DNA from: Cohnella fermenti
Lineage (GTDB): Bacteria > Bacillota > Bacilli > Paenibacillales > Paenibacillaceae
DNA: 64,000 bases
Direction of reading: 5' to 3'
Assembly: GCF_004801405.1 (NCBI RefSeq)
Contig: NZ_SSOB01000039.1
Span: forward strand, 1-64,000
In this document: in pieces, positions 17,529-26,031 of the stretch
Numbering within the stretch: the stretch's first letter is position 1
Layout: each line of letters starts with the position of its first letter
Notes under the pieces: generated by a model
Told to the model about the DNA's origin: nothing
Databases searched by the model: none
The model's input: only the letters and a program-made list of their open reading frames with translations
Made by a program: the position numbers and the translations under genes

Positions 17529-17660
17529 GCCACGGGTCAAGAGCTTCCGGTTCGCCATTGTATACGGTATTCATTTACGGGTTTAACTTGCCAGGTTAAG
17601 TCCATTCGTTCAACTATACCGTTCTTGTTCCCAATGCTCTTATGCTCCGGCTCGCATCCG

Positions 17661-18317
17661 TTATTTAAAAGGATTCCGCCATTCCATCAGCGCGGCGTTG
17701 CTCCCCGACTGCTCGTCTTCGAGATAATTGCGGACGACGCCGACCGGCACTCTCCCGCAGCGCAGCAGGAACGTCAGCACCGGGTCGGTTCGTTCCCCCG
17801 CCTCCACCTGCTCCACATACTCTTCCGGGGTCAGCCCGGGCGATTCCGAATGGTAGCCCGGCATTCTCCCCCCGCCAAGCAGCCGGTCCGCGCCGAGATG
17901 AACGACTGTCTCGTACATGGACTGCATAAGCCACTTGCCGAAGCCGAAGCGGCGATAGCCGGGCGCGACGCAGATGTCGACGACGTATACCGTATCCCCG
18001 TCCGGTTCGTGATTGCGTATGCAGCCGTCATCCGTAACGCTCGCCCAATCGTGGCGGTCCCCGTCGCGGAACGTACGGCGCAGCGCCGTCATCGAGCCGA
18101 CGATTCGCCCGTCCATCTCGGCGCAGAGCGCCCCTTCCGGGAACCGGGAGACATGCTCGCCGAGCTGCTCCTCGCTCCACCAGAGCTCGGACGGGAACGG
18201 AGGCGGGAAGCTCAGCTTCTGCACCTCGATCAGCCCCGCGAAGTCCTCCCTCGTATAATTGCGAATGACAGCCGGGGCGCAGCGATTCCCGTCAGTGGCG
18301 ATCCAGCGCTTATACAT
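17661..18317 (-). CDS. GNAT-family N-acetyltransferase
   Basis: A 218-aa protein. The acetyl-CoA binding motif VAPGYRRFGFGKWLMQSMYE (Q/R-x-x-G-x-G/A type) sits near residue 125, preceded by GDTVYVVDICV. The C-terminal region beginning GGGRMPGYHSESPGL is typical of the acetyltransferase part found joined to nitrilase-family amidohydrolases. Here the two are separate genes: the amidohydrolase ends 37 nt upstream on the same strand. I infer that the two products work together. The start is fixed by GGGAGG. The acceptor substrate is unknown. Confidence 0.8.
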   Translation of the reverse strand: MYKRWIATDGNRCAPAVIRNYTREDFAGLIEVQKLSFPPPFPSELWWSEEQLGEHVSRFPEGALCAEMDGRIVGSMTALRRTFRDGDRHDWASVTDDGCIRNHEPDGDTVYVVDICVAPGYRRFGFGKWLMQSMYETVVHLGADRLLGGGRMPGYHSESPGLTPEEYVEQVEAGERTDPVLTFLLRCGRVPVGVVRNYLEDEQSGSNAALMEWRNPFK

Positions 18318-18354
18318 GACTTTTCCTCCCTGCATCGTTTAATATCAAATCCGT

Positions 18355-19224
18355 TCAATTCCAATCCGGATACAGGTCGGTGCGGCGATCGCGCCATGTC
18401 GTCACCGAGCCCGCCCGACGCACGTCCTCGAGAAGCGACAGATCCAGGTCAGCCGTGATCAGCATATCCTCGCCGATCTCGCCCTCGCACAGGATGCCGC
18501 GCGGCGGGAACGGAATATCGTTCGGCGCGATGACCGCCGCCTGACCGTAGTTCGCGCGCATGAAGTCGACCTTGCGCAACGATCCGACGGTGCCGGTCGT
18601 CACGATGTACACCTGGTTCTCCACCGCCCGCGCATGGCAGCAGTAGCGAACCCGGTAGAAGCCGTGCCGGTCGTCCGTACACGAAGGACAGAAGATGACG
18701 TCCGCCCCCTTCGCCCGCACCATGCGAACGATCTCGGGGAATTCGATGTCATAGCACGTCAGGACGGCGATGCGGCCGTATTCCGTATCGAAGACGGCGA
18801 CTCCGTCTCCTCCGGTCACCTTCCATTCGTCCCGCTCCGACGGCGTGATATGAATCTTGTCCTGCGTGCGATAACGTCCGTCCGGCAGGAACAGGAAGGC
18901 CGTATTCCGGAGCTTGTCCCCAAGGCTCGTAACGTGGGTGCCGGCGATAAGGTACATGCCGTACTCGCGGGCCAGCCCGGAGAACAGCTCGACGTAGCGG
19001 TCCGTATAAGCCGGAAGCTCGGCAATCGGCCGTCCCTTGCCGCTCGTATCGCCGATGGCAAGCAGCGGCGTCGTGATGAATTCCGGGAACAGCACGAACT
19101 TCGCGCCGTATTCGGAGGCGTTCCTTGCGTAGTGAACAACCTGCTCCGCCCACTCCTCGAAGCTATCGGCATCGCGAAGGGCGAATTGCACGGAAGAAAC
19201 TCTCATTCTCAAGCGATCATCCAT
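18355..19224 (-). CDS. Carbon-nitrogen hydrolase (nitrilase superfamily)
   Basis: A 289-aa amidohydrolase. The catalytic triad is visible as Glu in VLFPEFIT, Lys in TQDKIHIT and Cys in VLTCYDIEFPE. In B. subtilis YhcX and many other bacteria this domain is fused to a GNAT domain of the type encoded directly downstream here, so the pair looks like the unfused form. The substrate is not established from sequence. The start is the ATG after GGGGAGAGAAAGG; a second ATG 18 nt later is possible. Confidence 0.85.
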   Translation of the reverse strand: MDDRLRMRVSSVQFALRDADSFEEWAEQVVHYARNASEYGAKFVLFPEFITTPLLAIGDTSGKGRPIAELPAYTDRYVELFSGLAREYGMYLIAGTHVTSLGDKLRNTAFLFLPDGRYRTQDKIHITPSERDEWKVTGGDGVAVFDTEYGRIAVLTCYDIEFPEIVRMVRAKGADVIFCPSCTDDRHGFYRVRYCCHARAVENQVYIVTTGTVGSLRKVDFMRANYGQAAVIAPNDIPFPPRGILCEGEIGEDMLITADLDLSLLEDVRRAGSVTTWRDRRTDLYPDWN

Positions 19225-19312
19225 CCTTTCTCTCCCCTTATTATAAGGAGATACGCTCAAGGAGCAAGCGTCTTCCGCCGCACGCTTCTCGACGCCGTCG
19301 CCAGCTCAGAAC

Positions 19313-19354
19313 GGCAACAACCGGCCTTCCCGTTGTCCGGGGAAGCCGGTTGCC
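19313..19354 (-). terminator. Hairpin after the two-component operon
   Basis: GGCAAC-rich and GGTTGCC-rich arms, with an inner stem around CCGGC(C)TTCCC/GGGGAAGCCGG, form a long imperfect hairpin 4 nt past the kinase stop. The T-run is poor. Confidence 0.55.
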
Positions 19355-19357
19355 CGC

Positions 19358-20719
19358 TTAAGTCAGATGCAGGTTGCGGGGGAACTGGATTACGATCGTC
19401 GTTCCGACGCCGATCTTGCTGAACACTTCCACGTGGCCCCCGTGCACGTCCACGATCTTCTTCGCGATCGAGAGCCCGAGCCCGCTGCCGCCCGTGGAGC
19501 GATGGCGCGCCTCGTCCACCCGGTAGAACCGCTCGAACAGGAACGGAATCTCGCTCTCGGCAATGCCCATTCCGTAGTCGGTCACCTCGAGCTTCACGAG
19601 GTTGCGGTCGAGCCGGACGCGCACGTCGACCGGCTCCTTGCTGTACTTCAGCGCGTTGTCGATCAGAATCTGCACGAGCTGGCGAATCTTGTCCTTGTCC
19701 CCCAGCATGTGCACGTTGGGGTTCGGAGCGTGAACGCGAATCTCGCGCTGGAACGTTGTGCCGAGCACGCCGGCAAGCTCTCTCAGCACCGCGACGACGT
19801 TAAAGCGCTCGACCTGCAGCCATTCGTCCTGCTCGGCTTCCGCAAGTGTCAGCATCGAATGGGTCAGCTTCTTGAGCCGCTCCGTCTCGCTGCCGATCGC
19901 TTCGATCGCCTCGTCGCGCACCTCGTCGTTGTCCTTGCCCCATCGCTTCAGCATGTCCGCATAGCTGCTGATGACGGTCAGCGGCGTCTTCAGCTCGTGG
20001 GAAGCGTCGGCGACGAACTGCTTCTGGCGTTCGATCGTCCGGTCCAGCCGGTCGATCATCTGGTTGAACGCGCGAATGAGCTGCTGCAGCTCGATCGATT
20101 CCTCCCGCCCAAGCTTCACCTGGTGCAGCTTCCCGCTTCGGTCGATCTCCTTCATCGTCTGAACCATCTGACCGATCGGCCCGGTGAGCCGGGAGGTGAA
20201 CCAATACGTTCCGAAGATCGCGAAGACGACCGCGCCGACGCTTGTTGCGCTCAGCGCGCCGACAAGAATCTGCAGATAACCGTCGAGCACGGTAAGCCGC
20301 CTGATGCCTTCGACAACGCCGATCAGCTCATTATGATTATAGAGCGGCTGCGAATAGACGAGGACGCGCTGTCCGCTGATCCGCACCGTCTCGGAGCGCC
20401 CGACGTTCGCGATGACCGGCGTGATCGACTTCAGCTCCTTGTCGATGCCGACGCTGTTGACGACTTCCATGTCCTTATTGACGATGCGCATCATCTCGTT
20501 GGCGTTGTACATGTCGCTCAGCAGCTTCGGGTCGTCGATGCCCTCCATGTCGCTCTTGCGCAGCGTCTCCACGATCAGATCGGTCTTGTTCGCCATGATC
20601 TGCATCTCTCCCCGCGTCGTGACGCGGATGACGAAGAAGTAAACGAAGATGTTATACAGAATAAGAATGAAGATCAACCAGAATACGGTGAAAAGCGTGA
20701 AGCGCGAGCGGAGAGTCAT
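19358..20719 (-). CDS. HAMP-domain sensor histidine kinase
   Basis: A 453-aa membrane kinase. An N-terminal membrane segment (about residues 8-30) is followed by an extracytoplasmic sensor of ~120 residues, a second segment near 155-175, a HAMP region, the H-box FVADASHELKTPLTVISS (phospho-His near 241), the N-box QILIDNALKYS, and G-boxes TDYGMGIAESEIPFLFERFYR and GGSGLGLSIAKKIV. It phosphorylates the response regulator encoded just upstream, whose stop overlaps this start by 4 nt (ATGA). The signal is unknown. The architecture resembles the ArlS/CssS/YkoH group. Confidence 0.92.
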   Translation of the reverse strand: MTLRSRFTLFTVFWLIFILILYNIFVYFFVIRVTTRGEMQIMANKTDLIVETLRKSDMEGIDDPKLLSDMYNANEMMRIVNKDMEVVNSVGIDKELKSITPVIANVGRSETVRISGQRVLVYSQPLYNHNELIGVVEGIRRLTVLDGYLQILVGALSATSVGAVVFAIFGTYWFTSRLTGPIGQMVQTMKEIDRSGKLHQVKLGREESIELQQLIRAFNQMIDRLDRTIERQKQFVADASHELKTPLTVISSYADMLKRWGKDNDEVRDEAIEAIGSETERLKKLTHSMLTLAEAEQDEWLQVERFNVVAVLRELAGVLGTTFQREIRVHAPNPNVHMLGDKDKIRQLVQILIDNALKYSKEPVDVRVRLDRNLVKLEVTDYGMGIAESEIPFLFERFYRVDEARHRSTGGSGLGLSIAKKIVDVHGGHVEVFSKIGVGTTIVIQFPRNLHLT

Positions 20720-21411
20720 GCATCGGGCTCCTTCACCATGTAGCCGACGCCCCGGACCGTGTGGAGCAGCTTATGCCGATACCCCTTGTCCATCTTCTGC
20801 CGCAGGTATCGAATATACACGTCCACGACGTTCGTGTCGCCGATATACTCGTAGCCCCAGACGTCCGAGAGAATCTCCTCGCGCGTCTTCTCCTCGTTCT
20901 TGTGCTTGGCGAGGTACAGGAGCAGCTCGAATTCCCGCGGCGTCAGGTCGATCGCGTGGTCCTTGCGGAACACCTTGCGCGTCATCAGTTCGATCGTCAG
21001 ATCGCCGATGCGCAGCACGTCCTCGTTCTCGCCTTCCCGCGAAGCCTTGAAGATTCGCAGCAGGTTCCTCACGCGGGCAAGCAGCTCCTCCATCGCGAAC
21101 GGCTTCGTGACATAATCGTTCGCGCCGTGCTCGAACCCGCTCACCTTGTCCGGCACCGTATCGCGCGCCGTCAGCAGGATCACCGGCGTCGCCTGGTCGT
21201 TCTGGCGGACGCGCCGCAGCACCTCGATGCCGTTGAGCCCCGGAAGCATGACGTCCAGCAGCATCAGATCCCAATCCCCGGCCGCGGCCATCTCAAGGCC
21301 CGTGCGCCCGTCCTTGGCGCGCTTCACCGTATAGCCCTCATGCTCCAGCTCAAGCTGAAGAATGCGGGCGATGCCATCCTCGTCTTCGATAATCAATATA
21401 TTCTCGCTCAT
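20716..21411 (-). CDS. OmpR-family response regulator
   Basis: A 231-aa DNA-binding regulator. The receiver domain has the acidic pair IEDEDG, the phosphoacceptor Asp in LMLLDVMLPGLNG (about residue 54), and Lys in YVTKPFAMEEL. After a short linker comes the winged-helix domain (DLTPREFELLLYLAKHKNEEKTREEIL...VDVYIRYLRQKMD). It is first in a two-gene operon with its kinase. The leader is about 195 nt if the extended -10 upstream is used. Confidence 0.93.
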   Translation of the reverse strand: MSENILIIEDEDGIARILQLELEHEGYTVKRAKDGRTGLEMAAAGDWDLMLLDVMLPGLNGIEVLRRVRQNDQATPVILLTARDTVPDKVSGFEHGANDYVTKPFAMEELLARVRNLLRIFKASREGENEDVLRIGDLTIELMTRKVFRKDHAIDLTPREFELLLYLAKHKNEEKTREEILSDVWGYEYIGDTNVVDVYIRYLRQKMDKGYRHKLLHTVRGVGYMVKEPDA

Positions 21412-21610
21412 GATTCACCTCATCGCATTCGTTTGCTCCGTCTTCGAAGCGGTTATCCCCGACAGGGCTCCTCGCGTTTATCTATACCGGATCTTCCCGA
21501 GCGGTCCTGCGCATACAGGATGCCCATCTGGGCAACAAGTCCTACGCGAAGCCGACGGGCAAGAGTAGATGCGCTTCCATTCCCAACTATGGATGCCGTC
21601 TCTACACTCC

Positions 21611-21619
21611 ATTGTATCA
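21611..21619 (-). promoter_or_regulatory. Possible extended -10 promoter for the two-component operon
   Basis: The minus strand reads TGATACAAT, a good extended -10 element, about 200 nt upstream of the response-regulator start. The -35 is weak. The rest of the gap shows nothing recognisable. Confidence 0.3.
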
Positions 21620-21670
21620 TGCTTGTCCCGTTTGTTCGATGCCAACCTTTGCCTGGCCCGAAGTACCCTG

Positions 21671-23305
21671 CTATCGCATGGGCCGATTCTCCCACAGCCG
21701 CTCGAGCAGACGGTCGCAGGCGGCTTCCGCCGCTCCGCCGATCGATGGCAGCTCGCCGCTCCATAGCCTGCTTGCCGCTTCGGCGTACGGGACGAGCGGG
21801 ATGGACAGCAGCGGCGCTTCGGGCAGCATGCCGAGCCATTCGTCCCGGCCCGCGAATGGATAATCGCGGTTCGCGAGCCAGCCCGTCTCCGCTCCGCGGG
21901 AACGGGCGGCCTCCATCAGGCGGAGCGCCGCCTGCTGCCGCCGTCCGCTCCAGCGGAGCGGCAGCGAATCCGCGACGAACAGAATCCGGTCCGCATGGCG
22001 CGCGACCCAATCCTCGACGGCCGGATGCTCCCAGCGGCTCGACACGTCAAGCAGGACGATCCGTCCGTCCAGCCGCCGCAGCCAAGCCGCGAACGCCGCT
22101 TCCGGCGGGCGGCGCGAACCGTCCTCCGGATCGAGCGGATAACAGGCCGCCCGGCCGCGCTTCCAGGCCGGGGCGGCGGGCAGCATGCCGGCAGGATCGC
22201 AATAGGCGCAGCGGGGCGGCTTCCGCCGCTCCCCGTCCAGCCAGGCGAACAGCTCGGGCTCGCCGCCGGGGCATTCCGCGACGGAGTGCGGCGCGCCGAG
22301 CGCCGTCAGCCGCGCGGAGAGCGCGAGCGCGACATAGGTGGCGCCCGCGCCCGGATAAGCCGAGACGACGGCCACAAGCTCCGGACCGCCGCCTCTTCCC
22401 GCGCGAGCCGGCTTCGCTTCGCCGCCCTCGGCCGCACCCCGCTTCTCCTCCCGCATCGTCCCTCCCGCGCCGCCGCTCCCGGCTGCCAAGCCTTGAAGCT
22501 CGCGGTACAGCAGTTGAGCGCTGCCCGGACGATCGGTCGGCAGCGGCGCAAGCAGCCGCGACAGCAAGTCGCGGAACCGGCGCGGCACGTCCTCGCGGCA
22601 GGCGTCCGGGCGATACCCGCGGGAAGCAAGCTCGCCTCCCGACAGCAAGTAATAGGCGAGCGCGCCGAGCCCGTACAGGTCGGTTCGCTCGTCCGATTGC
22701 AGCCCGCGAAGCTGCTCCGGAGACGCGAAGCCGGGCGTGCCCAGCCGCATCGTATCCGAAGCGGCGCTCTCCCGGTAGGTTCTGGCGATGCCGAAGTCGA
22801 CAAGAATCGCCCGGCCCTGTCTGTCGATCATGACATTGGCGGGCTTCAGGTCGCGGAACACGATCGGCGGCCGCTGCGCGTGAAGGTAGCGAAGCACGTC
22901 GCACAGCTCGATCAGGTAATGGACGATCTCGGCGAACGGCAGGCGCAGTCCTTGATTAAGCCAGCGCTGCTGCAGCGATTCTCCGGCAATGTAATCCATG
23001 ACGATGCACGCCGGCAGCCCGCCGTCCGGCCGGTAATAATCGACGATCTGCGGAAGGTTCGGATGCTGAAGCCGGCTCAGCAGCCGCGCTTCGGCAAGGA
23101 ACCGTTCCTCCGCCGGCGACTCCTCGCCGGGCAGCGGCCCGACGAACTTGAGCGCCCTGAGCTTGCCGCCCAGCCGCTCGTCCTCGGCGAGCAGGACGCT
23201 TCCCATCCCGCCCCGCCCGATCGGCATCCGCACGCGATAGCGCTCCGCGAACAGCTCGCCTGCGGCCGGAAGCCCGGCGAACGGCCGCTCTTGTCTGATC
23301 TCCAT
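21671..23305 (-). CDS. Ser/Thr protein kinase fused to a degenerate MinD/ParA-like domain
   Basis: A 544-aa protein. The N-terminal Hanks-type kinase (about 20-265) looks active: Gly loop GRGGMGSV, Lys53 in ALKFV, F-R-D-L-K-P-A-N at 150-157 (HRD altered to FRD), DFG at 170-172, and SPE for APE near 195. After a linker, residues ~308-535 look like a MinD/ParA-type NTPase. The P-loop there (SAYPGAGATYVALAL) has no Lys, so nucleotide binding may be lost. Later strands fit the fold (GRIVLLDVSS, DRILFVADS). There is no PASTA domain and no clear membrane segment. No phosphatase or divisome gene is adjacent. Targets are unknown. Confidence 0.8.
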   Translation of the reverse strand: MEIRQERPFAGLPAAGELFAERYRVRMPIGRGGMGSVLLAEDERLGGKLRALKFVGPLPGEESPAEERFLAEARLLSRLQHPNLPQIVDYYRPDGGLPACIVMDYIAGESLQQRWLNQGLRLPFAEIVHYLIELCDVLRYLHAQRPPIVFRDLKPANVMIDRQGRAILVDFGIARTYRESAASDTMRLGTPGFASPEQLRGLQSDERTDLYGLGALAYYLLSGGELASRGYRPDACREDVPRRFRDLLSRLLAPLPTDRPGSAQLLYRELQGLAAGSGGAGGTMREEKRGAAEGGEAKPARAGRGGGPELVAVVSAYPGAGATYVALALSARLTALGAPHSVAECPGGEPELFAWLDGERRKPPRCAYCDPAGMLPAAPAWKRGRAACYPLDPEDGSRRPPEAAFAAWLRRLDGRIVLLDVSSRWEHPAVEDWVARHADRILFVADSLPLRWSGRRQQAALRLMEAARSRGAETGWLANRDYPFAGRDEWLGMLPEAPLLSIPLVPYAEAASRLWSGELPSIGGAAEAACDRLLERLWENRPMR

Positions 23306-23395
23306 ATCCCTTCATCTCCCCCGAGGAAGGGCAGGTCTCCTTACAGCATTCGGAGACGGCCCCGGATTTGCGTCCGTCGATCATCCATTCCAGCC

Positions 23396-23450
23396 AAAAA
23401 AAATCCCGCGCAAGCAGAGAGCCTGATGCGGCTCGTCTGCCGACGCGGGA
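23396..23450 (-). terminator. Strong terminator of the ABC ATPase/methyltransferase unit
   Basis: On the minus strand, outer arms ATCCCGCG/CGCGGGAT and inner arms GCAGACGAGCC/GGCTCTCTGC form a long hairpin, followed by eight T (23396-23403). Confidence 0.85.
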
Positions 23451-23497
23451 TGCTTTCCCGTGCGGTCCTCTGGGCGAAACGGCGCTCACAATAAACA

Positions 23498-24523
23498 TTA
23501 AGGCCGTCGCTTCACCCATATTGTAACTTCTTCGCGGTTGTGGAACAACTGCTTCACCTTGCGAATCTCGAAGTGCTTCTTGTATTCGGCGAGCAGGTCC
23601 TGAATCGTCTGCATCGGCTTGCGGTACATCAGCTTCAGCGTGATGATGCCGGAGGCGCCCGCCGACAGCGCCGGAGCAAGCTCGGAGACGATCCGGCACG
23701 TATGGTGCGGGTCCCAGCTCATGTCGCAGACGAGCAGATCGAACGAGCCCGGCGCGAACTTGACCTCGGCGGCGTTCTTCCTCAGATGGCGCAGATGCGG
23801 ATGAAGCAGCAGCGACTCGTCCATCTCCGCCGGGTCGACGGCCGTCACCTTGACGCCGCGCTCCAACAGCACGGAGGTCCAGCCGCCCGGCGCCGCCCCG
23901 AGATCGAGCGCGTGCATGAAGCTCTTGAGCGGCAGGTTAAACGCCTTCTCCGCCTCCAGCAGCTTAAACGCCGCGCGCGAGACAAGCCCTTCGTCGCGGC
24001 GGAACCGCACCGCGCCGCCCGGCCAGTCCGACAGATTGTCGTCCGGACGGGACAAGCCGAGATAGAGCGATCTCTTCGCTGCATAAACGGACAGAATCCA
24101 ATCCGCGTCCCGCGCCGTCACTTCCGCTCCCAGCTCGCGCAGGACGGGAGCGACCGCATCGCGGCCTTCCGCGCTCGAGAACGGGAAGATGCTGCTGGGC
24201 GACTTGCGCACCTGCACGGCAACCTTCTTCCCCTTGAGCTTGTCCGCAACCAACGAAGCGAACCGGGCGAGAGCCGCCGCCGTCTCTTCCTGCGAGTCCG
24301 AGATCGGCTCTTCCGCGCCGACGGGGAACACATGCCGCAGGAAGATCGGCTCCTTCTTCTTCAGAAGAGCAACCCATTCCTCTTCGGACGCCTCTCCCGC
24401 AGACACCTTGAACGTCTCTCCCGGAGCAAGCCCAGATTGCTGAATGCCGGGGAAGCTTCTTCTCAATTCTTCCATCGCGAACGGGGCGAAGCCCGGGTTC
24501 GCGGTTGCAATAAAATCAGCCAT
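23498..24523 (-). CDS. RlmM-like SAM-dependent 2'-O-methyltransferase
   Basis: A 341-aa protein with an N-terminal RNA-binding region (residues ~1-150, probably THUMP-like) and a C-terminal FtsJ/RrmJ-type methyltransferase. Visible are the SAM site LDLGAAPGGWTSVL, the catalytic Lys before it (SRAAFKLLEAEK), the Asp in LLVCDMSW, and the second Lys in IITLKLMY. These fit the K-D-K-E tetrad of 2'-O-ribose methyltransferases that act on 23S rRNA. The target nucleotide is inferred from RlmM only. It starts 6 nt after the YlmA-like ATPase gene, so the two form an operon. Confidence 0.8.
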   Translation of the reverse strand: MADFIATANPGFAPFAMEELRRSFPGIQQSGLAPGETFKVSAGEASEEEWVALLKKKEPIFLRHVFPVGAEEPISDSQEETAAALARFASLVADKLKGKKVAVQVRKSPSSIFPFSSAEGRDAVAPVLRELGAEVTARDADWILSVYAAKRSLYLGLSRPDDNLSDWPGGAVRFRRDEGLVSRAAFKLLEAEKAFNLPLKSFMHALDLGAAPGGWTSVLLERGVKVTAVDPAEMDESLLLHPHLRHLRKNAAEVKFAPGSFDLLVCDMSWDPHHTCRIVSELAPALSAGASGIITLKLMYRKPMQTIQDLLAEYKKHFEIRKVKQLFHNREEVTIWVKRRP

Positions 24524-24529
24524 TCGTCG

Positions 24530-25306
24530 TTATTCCTTCCCGATCTGAATCCAAGGCCGTTCCCGCTGCCACTCCACCCGGATGTCCACGTCGTACGCCG
24601 AGTGCAGCAGCTCCGGCGTCAGCACTTCCCGCTTCGGGCCGGCGGCGACGATCGCCCCATCGGCCATAAGCGCCACATGGGTGAAGAGCGGAACGATCTC
24701 CTCGATATGGTGCGACACGTACAACATGGTCATTTTCCCAGAAGATAACTCCTCCAGGGCGTCCAGGAACTTCTCGCGCTCGTACAGGTCGAGACCGGCG
24801 CAAGGCTCGTCCAGAATAAGCAGCTTCGGGCCTGCCATCATCGTCCGCGCCAGCAGCACCTTCTTGCGCTCGCCTTGGGACAGCGTCCCGAACGGCTGCT
24901 CGGCCATGTGCGCGAAGCCGATGCGCTCCAGCTCGCCCATCGCCTTGTCCCGCACCTCCGGCGCCACTTCCTCGTAGATGCGAAGCTTCGCGTCGTAGCC
25001 CCCGACGACGATCTCCCATACCGGATCGCGAAGCGTGAACTTCTCGATCAGGGACGCGCCGATGTAGCCGATCTCCTTCCGCACCTCGCGGAGGTCGACC
25101 GTGCCGTACCGATAACCGAGCACGTCCACCGTCCCGGTCGTCGGGAACAGATAACCGTTGATCATCTCCAGAATCGTCGTCTTGCCGCAGCCGTTGCGGC
25201 CGAGCAGCACCCAGTGCTCGCCGCCCTTCACGTCGAGGTCGACGCCCCGAAGAATCTGTCTCTCCCCGCGTCGCAGGGTCAATCCGTTTAACGCGATTAC
25301 GCTCAC
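24530..25306 (-). CDS. ABC transporter ATP-binding protein, YlmA-like
   Basis: A 258-aa ATPase with Walker A GRNGCGKTT, signature LSQGERKK, Walker B LLILDEPCAGLDL, and the H-loop in YVSHHIEE. The conserved region fits the YlmA/ModF-like ATPases, which are often encoded without a permease. None is seen here, so a partner must be elsewhere or the protein acts differently. It is first in a two-gene unit with the RlmM-like methyltransferase and lies 45 bp downstream of the thioredoxin-like gene on the same strand. Confidence 0.85.
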   Translation of the reverse strand: MSVIALNGLTLRRGERQILRGVDLDVKGGEHWVLLGRNGCGKTTILEMINGYLFPTTGTVDVLGYRYGTVDLREVRKEIGYIGASLIEKFTLRDPVWEIVVGGYDAKLRIYEEVAPEVRDKAMGELERIGFAHMAEQPFGTLSQGERKKVLLARTMMAGPKLLILDEPCAGLDLYEREKFLDALEELSSGKMTMLYVSHHIEEIVPLFTHVALMADGAIVAAGPKREVLTPELLHSAYDVDIRVEWQRERPWIQIGKE

Positions 25307-25352
25307 CGTAGTCTCTTCCCTTCTGTGATCTGGCTGCGATCGGCGGCCTCGC

Positions 25353-25664
25353 TCAAGATGGGCGAATCGCCTCGGTCAGCTCCACGACGGAGCCGAACCG
25401 ATACAGGCTGCGCCGCTCCCCGGACTCGCCGTCCGGAAGGGACAGGCAGGGCACGCTCTCGATCCGAAGCCGCTGCGCCAGGCCCGGCATCGCGTTCAGA
25501 TTGGCGGCGCGAATGCGAAGCTCCGGCATCATCGCTTCGGCGATCTCCAGCATTCTGCGGGCGAGGGCGCACGTGCCGCAGAGCGGAGTGTACACGTACA
25601 GCAGGTCGCCATCCGTCAGCTCCGCCAGCAGCCGCTCCCAATCGCCGCCTTCCCATTCCATCAT
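25353..25664 (-). CDS. Thioredoxin-like protein
   Basis: A 103-aa thioredoxin-fold protein. The active-site region is VYTPLCGTCALARRML (C-G-T-C in place of C-G-P-C), and the cis-Pro loop is ESVPCLSLP, with an extra Cys beside the cis-Pro. It is short but complete for the family, with no signal peptide, so it should act in the cytosol as a thiol-disulfide reductant or as a specialised partner. It starts 13 nt after the receiver-domain gene and likely belongs to the same transcript as the DNA repair genes upstream. Two adjacent ATGs are possible starts. Confidence 0.8.
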   Translation of the reverse strand: MMEWEGGDWERLLAELTDGDLLYVYTPLCGTCALARRMLEIAEAMMPELRIRAANLNAMPGLAQRLRIESVPCLSLPDGESGERRSLYRFGSVVELTEAIRPS

Positions 25665-25677
25665 CGTTCAGGCTCCT

Positions 25678-26031
25678 TCATCGTCCGGACTCCCCGGTGC
25701 GCTCCGCCGCGACCTCGCTCAGAACGGACGGAGGCATCGGGCCGTCGTGAATGACGACTCCTTCCGGGTTCGCATCGCGAAGCGCCTTCACCATCTGGGC
25801 CCTCCCGTACATGCTCGAGGAATGCACGAATACTTGCTTCGGATAGCGGGCGCCGGCGATCAGGCCGTGCACGACGTAGAGGCCGTTCGGTTCGCCGATG
25901 CCGAGCTCGAAGTCGAGCGACAGAATGTTGACGTCCTCCGATTGCAGCAGCAGCAGGCATTCCGCCGCCGTGCGGGCGACAACGAAGCCTTCCGGGCAGC
26001 GACGCAGATCATCCAGGTAAACGTTGATCAT
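25678..26031 (-). CDS. Cyclic-phosphate processing receiver-domain protein
   Basis: A 117-aa stand-alone protein. MINVYLDDLRRCPEGFVVART and ILSLDFELGIGEPNGLYVVHGL match the cpREC type of receiver-like domain, predicted to act on or bind cyclic phosphates rather than to be phosphorylated in a two-component relay. The acidic cluster (LDD at residues 6-8, LDFELG near 39) is the likely active centre. Function is from family prediction only. Its start overlaps the end of the endonuclease IV gene by 4 nt (ATGA), so it is translationally coupled to a DNA repair enzyme. Confidence 0.75.
   Translation of the reverse strand: MINVYLDDLRRCPEGFVVARTAAECLLLLQSEDVNILSLDFELGIGEPNGLYVVHGLIAGARYPKQVFVHSSSMYGRAQMVKALRDANPEGVVIHDGPMPPSVLSEVAAERTGESGR

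Noticed and set aside
20761..22833. Plus-strand open frame over the response regulator and kinase gene
   Set aside because: It spans two real genes in opposite sense and yields a Pro/Arg/Ala-rich product.
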